This document shows, in pieces, positions 8,294 to 16,134 of a DNA stretch of 64,000 bases. The position numbers and the translations under genes were made by a program. The stretch covers positions 1,121,001-1,185,000 of the forward strand of contig NZ_CP031337.1 in NCBI RefSeq assembly GCF_003355495.1, in the 5' to 3' direction. Origin of the DNA: Crenobacter cavernae. Its GTDB lineage: Bacteria > Pseudomonadota > Gammaproteobacteria > Burkholderiales > Chromobacteriaceae. The stretch's first letter is position 1; every line of letters starts with the position of its first letter. Below the pieces are notes generated by a model, which was given only the letters and a program-made list of their open reading frames with translations, was not told where the DNA came from and did no database searches.

Positions 8294-9700
8294 ATGACCG
8301 AAGAAACCTTTGCCACGCGTCTGAAGGGCGTGCTCGATTCGAAACGCATCATGCTCAAGCAGGTGGCCGAGGCGCTGTCGGTGTCGCCGTCGGCGGTGCA
8401 CAAGTGGACGCGCGGCGGCGAGATCGAATACGAGCGGCTGCTGTCGCTCGCGCGCTACATCGGCGTGAACTGGCTGTGGCTGCGCTACGGCGAAGAGGCG
8501 ATCGCCGACCTCGAGGCGAGCAGCGCGGCCGACCCGCACATCCGCGAGCTGCGCCAGAAGCACCTGACCGAGATCATGGAAAACGAGGCGCGGATGAAGT
8601 TCGCGCAGGAGGTGTCGGGCATCGTCACCTGGGAGTGGAGCGTGCTGACCGACGCGCTGAACTACTCGTCGAACGACGAGACGCTGTTCGGCCGCCACAT
8701 CCGGACCATGGACGACTTCTGGGCGTGCGTGCACAAGGACGACATCGCGCACCTGAAGGAGGTGCTGCAGAAGAGCCTGTCGGCGCAGGAGATGCACGAG
8801 TGGGAGTTCCGCATCGTCGTAGCCGGCGACACGCGCTGGATCTCGTCGCGCGCGACGCTGGTGCGCGACGCCGGGCAGCGGCCGGTAAAGATGATAGGCG
8901 TCAGCCTCGACATCACCGAGCGGCGGCGCGCCGAGGCGGCGTTGCGCCAGAACGAGGCCTTGCTCGCCAAGGCGCAGCAGATCGCGCATCTGGGCGGCTG
9001 GTACTGGAACATCCAGACCGACGACTGCTCGTGGACCGACGAGGCGTACCGCATCTTCGGCTGGGCGCCGCAGGCGTTCAAGGTGACGATAGAGCGCTAC
9101 CTCGAATCGATCGTCGAGGAGGACCGCGCGCGCATCGACGACGCGATCCGCGCGGCGGTGGACGACAGGCTGCCTTACCGCGTCGAATACGCGATAAGGC
9201 TGCCCGACGGCAGCCGGCGCGAGATCCGCGAGGAGGGCGAGGTGACGTTCGACGAGAACGGGCGCGCGCTGACGATGGTCGGCGCGTCGCAGGACATCAC
9301 CGAGCAGAAGTTGGCCGAGCTCGAATATAGGGAAAGCGAGGAGCGCTTCCGCGCGATCTTCGAGCAGGCGGCGGTCGGCATCGCCCACGTCGGCCTCGAC
9401 GGCCGCTGGCTGCGCGCCAACAAGAAGCTGTGCGACATCCTCGGCTACGACAACGAGGCGCTGGCCCTCCACACCTTCCAGGAGCTCACGTCGCCCGACG
9501 ACCTCGACCAGAACCTCGCGCTGCTCGACAAGCTGCTGGCCGGCCGGATCGACACCTACACGCTCGAGAAACGCTTCATCAAGAAGAACGGCGACACGGT
9601 GTGGGCGAAGGTGACGACGTCGCTGAGCCGCCACCCGGTCAGCGGCGAGCCGGCGCACCTGATCACCATCGTCGAGGACCTGGGCGACACGCACGGCTGA
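8294..9700 (+). CDS. XRE-type HTH transcription regulator with three PAS domains
   Basis: 468 aa. Residues about 5-65 form a Cro/XRE helix-turn-helix (LKQVAEALSVSPSAVHKWTRG). Three PAS/PAC units follow: about 95-215 ending GVSLDITERRRAEAAL, about 220-345 ending GASQDITEQKLAELEYRESEERF, and about 345-465 starting FRAIFEQAAVGIAHV. There is no kinase, cyclase or output domain after the PAS units, so the HTH is the output. It probably senses a ligand or redox state and controls the divergent Rieske-betB-betA operon, itself, and the transporter operon at 16208, which share a palindromic operator. Such an XRE-multi-PAS arrangement is uncommon for choline-type pathways, which normally use BetI or GbdR. 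Confidence 0.82.
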   Translation: MTEETFATRLKGVLDSKRIMLKQVAEALSVSPSAVHKWTRGGEIEYERLLSLARYIGVNWLWLRYGEEAIADLEASSAADPHIRELRQKHLTEIMENEARMKFAQEVSGIVTWEWSVLTDALNYSSNDETLFGRHIRTMDDFWACVHKDDIAHLKEVLQKSLSAQEMHEWEFRIVVAGDTRWISSRATLVRDAGQRPVKMIGVSLDITERRRAEAALRQNEALLAKAQQIAHLGGWYWNIQTDDCSWTDEAYRIFGWAPQAFKVTIERYLESIVEEDRARIDDAIRAAVDDRLPYRVEYAIRLPDGSRREIREEGEVTFDENGRALTMVGASQDITEQKLAELEYRESEERFRAIFEQAAVGIAHVGLDGRWLRANKKLCDILGYDNEALALHTFQELTSPDDLDQNLALLDKLLAGRIDTYTLEKRFIKKNGDTVWAKVTTSLSRHPVSGEPAHLITIVEDLGDTHG

Positions 9701-9726
9701 CGCCCGACGGTGGCCGAGCCCCAATA

Positions 9727-9744
9727 AAAAAACCGCCCCGTGGG
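9727..9744. terminator. left half of a bidirectional terminator split by the mobile unit
   Basis: An A-run then ACCGCCCCGTGGG. Joined to 13203-13222 (CCCCGTGGGGCAG plus T8) it rebuilds one hairpin with A-run and T-run, the expected shared terminator of the convergent XRE-PAS and MFS genes. CCCCGTGGG (9736-9744) is repeated at 13203-13211. Confidence 0.7.
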
Positions 9745-9772
9745 CAAGCCGTTAACCCAACGAGTGAAGTTT
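9745..9772 (+). repeat. left terminal inverted repeat of the methyltransferase-nuclease unit
   Basis: Shares AGCCGTTAACC and GAGTGAAGTTT with the reverse complement of 13175-13202. Mismatches are confined to a few positions between these blocks. Confidence 0.75.
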
Positions 9773-9809
9773 TTCGGCTAACGCCGTAGCGGCAAGAGCT
9801 GGCACAGGA

Positions 9810-9840
9810 AAGGGAACCCGTAAAACGGTTCCCTTTTTTA
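9810..9840 (+). terminator. rho-independent terminator inside the left end of the mobile unit
   Basis: Stem GGGAACC/GGTTCCC (9812-9818 with 9827-9833) followed by six T. It would block read-through from the XRE-PAS gene into the unit's genes. Confidence 0.8.
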
Positions 9841-9913
9841 TTGGTTGGATGGTAACCACTCAAAGACAGTGGCATCATACAAGCTTACTAGAAACACGCC
9901 CATCCAGTGCCTT

Positions 9914-10942
9914 ATGACTCAAAAATCGAAGAACAGTAACCTGCATTCGGCAAAAAAATCAAAGCAAGACGAGTTCTACACGCAGCTATCTGACATCGAG
10001 AAAGAACTCAAACACTACAAGAAGCACTTCAATGGAAAAGTTGTCTATTGCAACTGTGATGACCCAAGAGTGAGCAACTTCTTTCATTACTTCTCATACA
10101 ACTTCGAGAAGCTGGGCTTGAAGAAGCTCATCACCACTTGCTACAAAAATCAGAACCTTGATCTATTCAGCCAGAATCGATCTGAGAAGGCTGTTTATCT
10201 AGAATATTTTGGTGACAAGAACAACAACAATCTTCCAGACCTTGAAGAGATTGGAATTAAAGAGCTAAAAGGGGATGGGGATTTCCGTAGCGAAGAGAGC
10301 ATTGAGCTATTGAAGCAAGCGGATATTGTCGTCACAAATCCACCGTTTTCCTTATTTCGTGAATACGTAGCTCAACTAATCGAATACGAAAAATCTTTCG
10401 TTATCGTTGGCAACCAGAATGCCATTAGCTACAAGGAAATCTTTAATCTCATCAAAGAAAACAAGCTTTGGCAAGGTTATAAGTGTGGAGATATGGCTTT
10501 CAGGGTTCCAGACTACTATGAGGCAAAAGAAACAAGGTATTGGGAAGATGAACAAGGCCAGAAGTGGCGTAGCTTAGGTAATGCTTGTTGGTATACAAAT
10601 CTTGATATTTCGAAGCGCCACGAAGAAATCATTCTTTACAAGAAATACACCCCAGAAGAGTATCCAACCTACGAAAACCACAATGCTATTGAAGTAGGTC
10701 AAACCAAAGAAATCCCTATGGATTACTTCGGAGAGATGGGGGTTCCGGTAACCTTCCTAGACAAGTTCAATCCAGAGCAGTTTGAGATTGTTGGTTCAAG
10801 TAGAACTCTTGGAAAACCAATGTCTGAAATTGCAGAAAAAGGAAGCTACGCACAAGGCGGTCCGCGCTTTTATCTTAAAAACGCCGATGGCACCTATCGT
10901 CGTCTATATGACCATATTGTTATTAAAAGGCGTCAAAAATGA
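9914..10942 (+). CDS. adenine-specific DNA methyltransferase, EcoRI-methylase family
   Basis: 342-aa DNA N6-adenine methyltransferase. The N-terminus LHSAKKSKQDEFYTQLSDIE matches the EcoRI methylase family start, which is why ATG 9914 was chosen over the upstream 9845. The catalytic motif IV is NPPF at residues 142-145 (VVTNPPFSLF). The region VVYCNCDDPRVSNFFHYF is the likely SAM-binding side. Typical EcoRI-type methylases are about 325 aa. AT-rich codon use sets it apart from neighbours and indicates acquisition. Its stop overlaps the next start as ATGA, so it is coupled to the DUF262-HNH gene and probably protects host DNA from that nuclease. Recognition sequence unknown. Confidence 0.88.
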   Translation: MTQKSKNSNLHSAKKSKQDEFYTQLSDIEKELKHYKKHFNGKVVYCNCDDPRVSNFFHYFSYNFEKLGLKKLITTCYKNQNLDLFSQNRSEKAVYLEYFGDKNNNNLPDLEEIGIKELKGDGDFRSEESIELLKQADIVVTNPPFSLFREYVAQLIEYEKSFVIVGNQNAISYKEIFNLIKENKLWQGYKCGDMAFRVPDYYEAKETRYWEDEQGQKWRSLGNACWYTNLDISKRHEEIILYKKYTPEEYPTYENHNAIEVGQTKEIPMDYFGEMGVPVTFLDKFNPEQFEIVGSSRTLGKPMSEIAEKGSYAQGGPRFYLKNADGTYRRLYDHIVIKRRQK

Positions 10943-12021
10943 AGATTGAACTTAAAGAAATCTCTGTTCGTGAATTAACTAACGGATATGAGTACAACGA
11001 AGAATCTGGCGTTTTTGGCTATGATGGAAAGTTGGATATCAGACCACCTTACCAGCGAGAGTTCATCTACAAAGATAAGCAACGGGATGCTGTGATCAAC
11101 ACGATCACGAAGGATTTCCCACTAAATGTCATGTATTGGGCTGTTCGTGATGATGGCAACTTTGAAGTCATCGATGGACAGCAACGCACGATTTCAATCT
11201 GCCAGTATGTAGATGGAGATTTTGCCTTCAACAATCGTTACTTCCACAACTTGAAGAGCGATGAGCAAGAGCAGCTGTTGAATTACAAACTGATGGTCTA
11301 TCTTTGCAGTGGCACCGATAGCGAAAAACTGGAATGGTTCAAGACCATCAACATTTCTGGTGAAAAGCTCACTGAACAAGAACTAAGAAATGCTGTGTAT
11401 TCGGGTTCATGGGTTACTGATGCGAAACGCTATTTCAGCAAAAATGGTTGTGCTGCCTACAACATTGGTGGTGACTATCTAACTGGAACAGCTATCAGGC
11501 AGGACCACCTAGAAACGACCATCAAATGGATTAGCGAGGATGATATCGAAGGCTACATGGCTACTAATCAGCATAAGCCTAACGCTACCCCCTTGTGGCT
11601 CTATTTCCAAAGTGTAATCGCTTGGGTTCAATCAACCTTCCCTGTCTATCGAAATGAAATGAAGGGAGTTGCTTGGGGTAGTCTTTACAACTCTTTCAAA
11701 GATAAAGAGCTTGACTCCAAGAAGCTTGAAGTTGAAGTTTCAAAGCTGATGGAAGATGAAGATGTTACGAATAAAAAAGGTATCTATCCCTATGTTTTAG
11801 ACCGTAAGGAAAAGCACCTAAATATTCGTGCATTCACCAACAATCAGAAGCGAGAAGCTTACGAGCGGCAAAAAGGAATTTGCCCAGTTTGCAAAGACAA
11901 GTTTGACATTGAAAAAATGGAAGGCGATCACATCACTCCTTGGCACGAAGGAGGAAAGACTTCTGCCGAAAATTGCCAAATGCTTTGCAAAGAAGACAAC
12001 AGAAGAAAGTCTGGAATTTAA
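10939..12021 (+). CDS. DUF262-HNH endonuclease (GmrSD-like), putative restriction partner
   Basis: 360 aa. The N-terminal DUF262 (ParB/GmrS-like) domain has PPYQREFIYKDKQRD and the NTP-site motif DGQQR at residues 79-83. The C-terminal HNH domain has CPVC at about 317-320, then GDHITPWHEGGKTSAENCQMLC, with the metal-binding His and zinc-type cysteines. DUF262 plus HNH proteins are known as type IV modification-dependent nucleases (GmrSD). Here the protein is translationally coupled to a modification methyltransferase, which suggests instead that methylation protects. Low-GC codon use like its partner. Activity and target are inferred, not visible. Confidence 0.85.
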   Translation: MKIELKEISVRELTNGYEYNEESGVFGYDGKLDIRPPYQREFIYKDKQRDAVINTITKDFPLNVMYWAVRDDGNFEVIDGQQRTISICQYVDGDFAFNNRYFHNLKSDEQEQLLNYKLMVYLCSGTDSEKLEWFKTINISGEKLTEQELRNAVYSGSWVTDAKRYFSKNGCAAYNIGGDYLTGTAIRQDHLETTIKWISEDDIEGYMATNQHKPNATPLWLYFQSVIAWVQSTFPVYRNEMKGVAWGSLYNSFKDKELDSKKLEVEVSKLMEDEDVTNKKGIYPYVLDRKEKHLNIRAFTNNQKREAYERQKGICPVCKDKFDIEKMEGDHITPWHEGGKTSAENCQMLCKEDNRRKSGI

Positions 12022-12039
12022 CTTCGCCCCAAGCTTAAA

Positions 12040-12074
12040 ATGAAAGCTCTATCTGCAATGGATAGGGCTTTTTC
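12040..12074 (+). terminator. terminator after the methyltransferase-nuclease operon
   Basis: Stem AAGCTCTATC / GATAGGGCTT with a short loop and a T-run. A second perfect hairpin (GGAAAGTTCA/TGAACTTTCC, 12085-12108) follows just before the IS element. Confidence 0.75.
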
Positions 12075-12117
12075 TTGGAGGGATGGAAAGTTCATAAATG
12101 AACTTTCCCCAAGATAG

Positions 12118-13159
12118 GGCGTTGTTACAGAAGTCCTGCCGAAGCTGCCAGGTGAGTGCGAGGTAGACTCGCGCCATGAACCCGCACAAACCCCGCTACC
12201 GCACCACCAACTGGCCCGAATACAACCGTAGCCTGCAGCGCCGGGGCAATCTGACGGTGTGGCTGTCACCAGAGATGCCTTGGCTGGGTGGACATACTGG
12301 GGCCAACGGGCGCCCGCCGGTCTACACCGACGTCGCCATTCAAACGGTGCTGACGCTGAAAGTGTTGTTCAAGCTTGCCTTGCGGCAAGCACGCGGCTTG
12401 GTCTGCAGCGTGTTGAGGCTGCTCGGACTCAACTGGCCGGTACCCTGTTTCAGCACGGTCAGTCGGCGGCAAGCCACCCTGACCGTCAACATTCCGGTGC
12501 GACGTCAGGCCGAGCCCTTGCACCTGCTGGTCGACAGCACCGGCCTCAAGATTTGCGGCGAAGGCGAATGGAAGGTCAAAAAGCATGGCACCGAGTACCG
12601 CCGTTCCTGGCGCAAGGTCCATCTGGCCATTGATGCTGCCACGCTGGATGTCCGGGCGGTGGAAATGACCGACCACCGTCAGGGCGATGCCGCGCAAGCG
12701 GAAGAACTGCTGTCGCAACTAGGCCCGGCTGAGCCGTTGGCGAGTGTCAGCGGCGACGGGGCTTACGATACCCGAGGCTTCTATCGGGCGGTTCGCTCGC
12801 GGGGTGCAGAGGTCATCGTGTCGCCGAGGCGCAATGGCAAGCCTTGGCAAGACCGCACTGATTTCGCTCAAGCCCGGAATGCCACCTTGGCCGCCGCCAG
12901 GCATCTGGGGTGGCGCTTATGGAAGAAGTGGAGCGGCTACCATCGGCGCAGCCTGGTTGAAACGACCATGGGGCGCTTGAAATTGCTGGGGGAGCGACTG
13001 GCGGCTCGCCAGCCGGAGCGGCAGGTCGCCGAGGTGCCTGTGCGCTGCGCCATTCTGAATACGTTCAACCGGCTCGGCATGCCGGTGACGGTCACTCACG
13101 CCTGAAATCCGACAGGGGTAGGGGTAACTTAGCCCAAGCCCGACTTATGCAACAGCGCC
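12118..13159 (+). mobile_element. IS5-family (IS903-group) insertion sequence
   Basis: 1042 bp. Left end GGCGTTGTTACAGAAGTC and right end read inward GGCGCTGTTGCATAAGTC are imperfect terminal inverted repeats typical of the IS903 group (GGCTTTGTTGAATAA type). IS903-group elements make 9-bp duplications, but the flanks CCAAGATAG and GCATAGTTC do not match. This suggests a deletion or rearrangement after insertion. The right end lies only 43 bp from the end of the host unit. Confidence 0.8.
12176..13105 (+). CDS. IS5-family DDE transposase
   Basis: 309 aa, the IS903 transposase size. The N-terminal region (RYRTTNWPEYNRSLQRRGNLTVWLSPE) is the DUF4372/IS5-type DNA-binding start. The DDE triad is visible as LLVDSTGLKI (first Asp), VSGDGAYDTRGFY (second Asp) and RRSLVETTMGRLK (Glu). 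The frame is intact, so it is potentially active. It is more GC-rich than the methyltransferase-nuclease pair beside it, so it arrived separately. Confidence 0.92.
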   Translation: MNPHKPRYRTTNWPEYNRSLQRRGNLTVWLSPEMPWLGGHTGANGRPPVYTDVAIQTVLTLKVLFKLALRQARGLVCSVLRLLGLNWPVPCFSTVSRRQATLTVNIPVRRQAEPLHLLVDSTGLKICGEGEWKVKKHGTEYRRSWRKVHLAIDAATLDVRAVEMTDHRQGDAAQAEELLSQLGPAEPLASVSGDGAYDTRGFYRAVRSRGAEVIVSPRRNGKPWQDRTDFAQARNATLAAARHLGWRLWKKWSGYHRRSLVETTMGRLKLLGERLAARQPERQVAEVPVRCAILNTFNRLGMPVTVTHA

Positions 13160-13174
13160 GCATAGTTCTCTCGG

Positions 13175-13202
13175 AAACTTCACTCTTTTGGTTAACGGCT
13201 GG
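13175..13202 (-). repeat. right terminal inverted repeat of the methyltransferase-nuclease unit
   Basis: Reverse complement carries AGCCGTTAACC and GAGTGAAGTTT in the same order and spacing as 9745-9772. Confidence 0.75.
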
Positions 13203-13222
13203 CCCCGTGGGGCAGTTTTTTT
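13203..13222. terminator. right half of the split bidirectional terminator
   Basis: CCCCGTGGGGCAG then T8. The first nine bases duplicate 9736-9744. As it stands it can still act as a plus-strand terminator because GCCCC/GGGGC folds on itself. Confidence 0.7.
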
Positions 13223-13251
13223 TATTGGGACGCCAGCGAGCGAGGGCGGGT

Positions 13252-14640
13252 TCAGCGCACGATCGCGTGCACGCCGGTGTTGGCGATCCTCAGGCAGCTG
13301 ACCACGGAAGCCAGCGCCGCGGCGACGGCGGCGACCAGCAAGGTCACGTGGCTGCCGTTGGCGGGAAACCAGTTGAACAAGAGCGCGACCAGCGCCGCGC
13401 CGCCGGTCTGGCCGACGAGGCGCGCGGTGCCGAGCATGCCGCTCGCGCCGCCGCTGCGCTGGGGCGGCGCCGACGACAACAGCGCGAAGTTGTTCGGCGA
13501 CTGGAACAGGCCGAAGCCGGCGCCGCACAGCGCCATCCGCCATGCGATGTCGACGTTGTCGGGCGACGGCGGCAACGTCGCGAGCAGCGCCAGTCCCGCC
13601 GACAGCATCGCGAGCCCCAGGCCGCCGAGCAAGCCCGGCGAATACTTCTCGAGCAGCCGGCCGGCGAAGGGCGCGACGCACATGATCGCCAGCGGCCACG
13701 GCGTCATCAAGAGGCCGGTCTCGACCTGGCTGCGGCCGAGCATGCCCTGCAAAAAGAACGGCAGCGACACCAGCGCCAGCGCCTGCGCGGTGAACGAGCA
13801 GATCGACGTGCAGATCGACAGGCCGAACAGCGGGATGCGCAACAGGTCTATAGGCAGCAGCGGCACCGCCAGCCCGAGCTGGCGGCGCACGAAGATCGTC
13901 CCGACCACCAGCAAGGCGACGAGCAGGCCGCCGACGACGAGCGGGCTCTGGCCGTGGCCGAAACCGTCGACCGCGAAGATCAACAGGCCGAAGGTCGCCG
14001 CGTTCAGGAGCGCGCTCGGCATGTCGAAGCGCACCCGCGCGCGGTGCGTATTGTCCGGCAGCGCCCTGAGCGCGATGAAGCTCGCGACGAGGCCGATCGG
14101 CAGGTTGACCGCGAACAGCCATTGCCACGACGCGAGCGACAGGATCGCCGACGCGATCGTCGGCCCGGCCGCCGACGAGAACGCGACGAGGAAGGAATTG
14201 ATCGCGAGGCCGCGGCCGAGGAAGGCCTTCGGGTAGATGGTGCGGATCAGCGCGGTGTTGACGCTCATCACGCCGGCGGCGCCCAGGCCCTGCAGCACGC
14301 GCGCGCAGGTCAAGGTCGCGAGCGAATCGGACAGCGCGCACAGCCCCGACGTGACGGTGAACACGACGAGGCCGGCCTGGTAGATGCGACGGTAGCCGAC
14401 GATGTCGCCGAGCGCGGCGAAGGCCAGCAGCGACACGGTGATCGACAGCTGGTAGGCGTTGACCACCCAGATCGACGAAGCCGGACTCGCGTCGAGGTCG
14501 CGCGCGATCGCCGGCAGCGCGACGTTGGCGATCGCGCCGTCGAGCACCGCCATCGTCACGCCGAGCGCGATGGTCAGGATCGCCCAGTAGCGCTGCGGCA
14601 GCGGGACGCCGTCCCGGTGATCATCTGATTGAGGCTGCAT
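13252..14640 (-). CDS. MFS drug/metabolite exporter, DHA2 (EmrB/QacA) type
   Basis: 462-aa integral membrane protein with repeated hydrophobic helices through its length. It has the DHA motif C-like ALPAIARDLDAS near the first helix (LDGAIANVALPAI), motif A-like GDIVGYRRIYQAG, and RVLQGLGAAGVMSVN. Start at 14640 (MQPQSDD) was chosen because the upstream extension of the frame runs across the divergent lysR gene. It is divergent from a LysR regulator 138 bp away, the usual arrangement for an inducible efflux pump. It was originally convergent with the XRE-PAS gene, with the mobile unit now between them. Substrate unknown. Confidence 0.88.
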   Translation of the reverse strand: MQPQSDDHRDGVPLPQRYWAILTIALGVTMAVLDGAIANVALPAIARDLDASPASSIWVVNAYQLSITVSLLAFAALGDIVGYRRIYQAGLVVFTVTSGLCALSDSLATLTCARVLQGLGAAGVMSVNTALIRTIYPKAFLGRGLAINSFLVAFSSAAGPTIASAILSLASWQWLFAVNLPIGLVASFIALRALPDNTHRARVRFDMPSALLNAATFGLLIFAVDGFGHGQSPLVVGGLLVALLVVGTIFVRRQLGLAVPLLPIDLLRIPLFGLSICTSICSFTAQALALVSLPFFLQGMLGRSQVETGLLMTPWPLAIMCVAPFAGRLLEKYSPGLLGGLGLAMLSAGLALLATLPPSPDNVDIAWRMALCGAGFGLFQSPNNFALLSSAPPQRSGGASGMLGTARLVGQTGGAALVALLFNWFPANGSHVTLLVAAVAAALASVVSCLRIANTGVHAIVR

Positions 14641-14778
14641 GAAGAGACTTTCTGAAACCCGCCGGGGAGGACCGTCGGCGCCGACGAGGCGGGGAGGATT
14701 CGGATGCCCCCAGTCTAGGAGCACGTTTGATTCAGATCGATAATATGATTCGACATCTTCGATAGGGATTTCGACCCA
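14641..14778. promoter_or_regulatory. divergent MFS/lysR promoter region
   Basis: 138 bp. The AT-rich dyad TCGATAATATGATTCGA at about 14735-14751, with a nearby TCTTCGATAG, fits the T-N11-A pattern of LysR boxes. Confidence 0.45.
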
Positions 14779-15672
14779 ATGGACCTGCGCCAGCTTCGCT
14801 ATTTCGTCGCGGTCGCCGAGACCTTGCACTTCGGCCGCGCCGCCGAGCGGCTCGGCATCACGCAGCCGCCGTTGAGCCAGCAGATCCGCGCGCTCGAGGC
14901 GTCGATCGGCGCGCGCCTCTTCAACCGCACCAACCGCCGCGTCGAGCTGACCGACGCCGGCCGGCTGTTTCTCGGCGACGCGCGCGAGGTGCTCGCCCGG
15001 CTCGACGCCGCCGCCGAGCAGGCGGCGCGCACGCACCGCGGCGACGTCGGCGAGCTCAAGATCGGTTTCACCGTGTCGGCGCCGTTCACGCCGGTGTTTT
15101 CGCGCACGCTCTACGCTTACCGGCAAAGCCACCCCGGCGTCGCGCTCGCGCTGTCGGAGATGAGGACGTTCGAGCAGATCGACGCGCTGATCGAGCGGCG
15201 GCTGCACGTCGGCGTGATCCGGCCGGCCGCGCTGCCCGAGCCGCTCGAGTGCATTGAGCTGATGCGCGAGCCGATGGTGATCGCGCTGCACGCCGACCAC
15301 CCGCTCGCGCACGGCGACGGCCCGGTGTCGCTGTCGGCCTTCGCCGGCGACGACTTCGTGCTGTTCCCGCGCAGCATCGGCCTCTACGACCAGGTCGTCG
15401 CACTGTGCCGCGGCGCGGGCTTCGCGCCGCGCATCGCGCAGGAGGCGCGCGAGGCGTCGACGCAGGTCGCGCTGGTCGCCGCCGGCTTCGGCGTCGCGAT
15501 CATGCCGGCGCTGCAGCAGCGCATCCAGGTCGAACACGTCGTCTACCGGACGCTCGCCGACGAGAACGCGCGCTCCGCGGTGTGGCTGGTGTACCGCAGC
15601 GACGCGCAGACCGCGCCGCTGCGCGCCTTCGTCGAACTGGTGCGCGCCGAGCTTGCGCGCGCCGCGCCCTGA
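14779..15672 (+). CDS. LysR-family transcription regulator
   Basis: 297 aa. N-terminal winged HTH (residues 1-60: MDLRQLRYFVAVAETLHFGRAAERLGITQPPLSQQIRALE) and a C-terminal type-2 periplasmic-binding-like effector domain. The overall pattern resembles BenM/CatM-like and efflux-linked LysR proteins. Divergent from the MFS exporter at 13252, which it probably activates in response to the pump's substrate. Effector unknown. Confidence 0.92.
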   Translation: MDLRQLRYFVAVAETLHFGRAAERLGITQPPLSQQIRALEASIGARLFNRTNRRVELTDAGRLFLGDAREVLARLDAAAEQAARTHRGDVGELKIGFTVSAPFTPVFSRTLYAYRQSHPGVALALSEMRTFEQIDALIERRLHVGVIRPAALPEPLECIELMREPMVIALHADHPLAHGDGPVSLSAFAGDDFVLFPRSIGLYDQVVALCRGAGFAPRIAQEAREASTQVALVAAGFGVAIMPALQQRIQVEHVVYRTLADENARSAVWLVYRSDAQTAPLRAFVELVRAELARAAP

Positions 15673-15709
15673 TCCCCGTCCTTACCTCCCGCCCTTCTTC
15701 CCCTTCGCC

Positions 15710-15735
15710 GGGCTCGGCCAACGTCGGCCGAGCCC
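15710..15735. repeat. inverted pair of the TTGGCCGAG/CTCGGCCAA motif
   Basis: GGGCTCGGCC (15710-15719) and GGCCGAGCCC (15726-15735) form a 10-bp stem. No T-run follows, so it is not a classical terminator. It lies after the lysR stop. Confidence 0.7.
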
Positions 15736-15922
15736 CCGTCCAGCCGGGCCACGCCCTCCCCAAAGCCACGACCCGCCGCGCCCTGTACGCCCGGAAGAAG
15801 CCGGGCCAGCGCGCGTGCGGGCCGCTCGTCGCGACTAACGATCACGTCGCTTCGATATAAATCTTTTATTGTTTTTTCCAAACCGCTGTTCCTATACTCG
15901 GCCTCATCACCACCGGTGAATT

Positions 15923-15941
15923 AATTTACCAATAGTTAATT
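15923..15941. promoter_or_regulatory. 19-bp operator upstream of the APC transporter operon
   Basis: AATTTAC-N5-GTTAATT, identical in both arms to the palindrome at 8071-8089. It links this operon to the Rieske-betB-betA operon. Confidence 0.65.
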
Positions 15942-16068
15942 CACGACAAGGACAGGTGATGCGAACGGTGCTTAGGCACCCGACATGACAGCAGCCGCAT
16001 CTGACGGCCAGCGACGCAACAGCCAGCCAAAGAGCGGCAGCCAAACCGAGTCACAAAGGAGACATGCA

Positions 16069-16134
16069 ATGAAGGAAGCGATCACAATCGAAGCGACTCA
16101 CCGGCCTGGCATCCGGCAATCGGGCATCCACTAG
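16069..16134 (+). CDS. possible 21-aa leader peptide upstream of the transporter
   Basis: ATG 16069 follows AAAGGAG (16055-16061) at ideal spacing and encodes MKEAITIEATHRPGIRQSGI plus one residue before TAG. The transporter start downstream has the same AAAGGAG at the same distance. It may be a regulatory upstream ORF or a chance ORF. No homologue is recognised. Confidence 0.4.
   Translation: MKEAITIEATHRPGIRQSGIH

Larger units (their letters stand above)
9745..13202. mobile_element. 3.46-kb inverted-repeat-bounded unit carrying a methyltransferase and DUF262-HNH nuclease
   Basis: Bounded by imperfect terminal inverted repeats of roughly 28-38 bp. The left end begins CAAGCCGTTAACCC, and the right end read inward begins CCAGCCGTTAACCA; both continue with GAGTGAAGTTT. 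The 9-bp direct repeat CCCCGTGGG flanks it at 9736-9744 and 13203-13211. Interior GC content is visibly far below the surrounding DNA. It contains a terminator, two overlapping genes and an IS903-like element. No transposase of its own is visible, so it is either non-autonomous or has lost that gene. Confidence 0.75.

Noticed and set aside
12118..13159. The IS903-like transposase as the mover of the whole methyltransferase-nuclease unit
   Set aside because: Its own terminal repeats (GGCGTTGTT type) differ from the unit's ends (CAAGCCGTTAAC type), and only one IS copy is present, so a composite transposon is not supported.
13252..15537. 761-aa leftward protein including the MFS exporter
   Set aside because: The extra N-terminus is antisense to the divergent lysR gene; a proper MFS start is at 14640.
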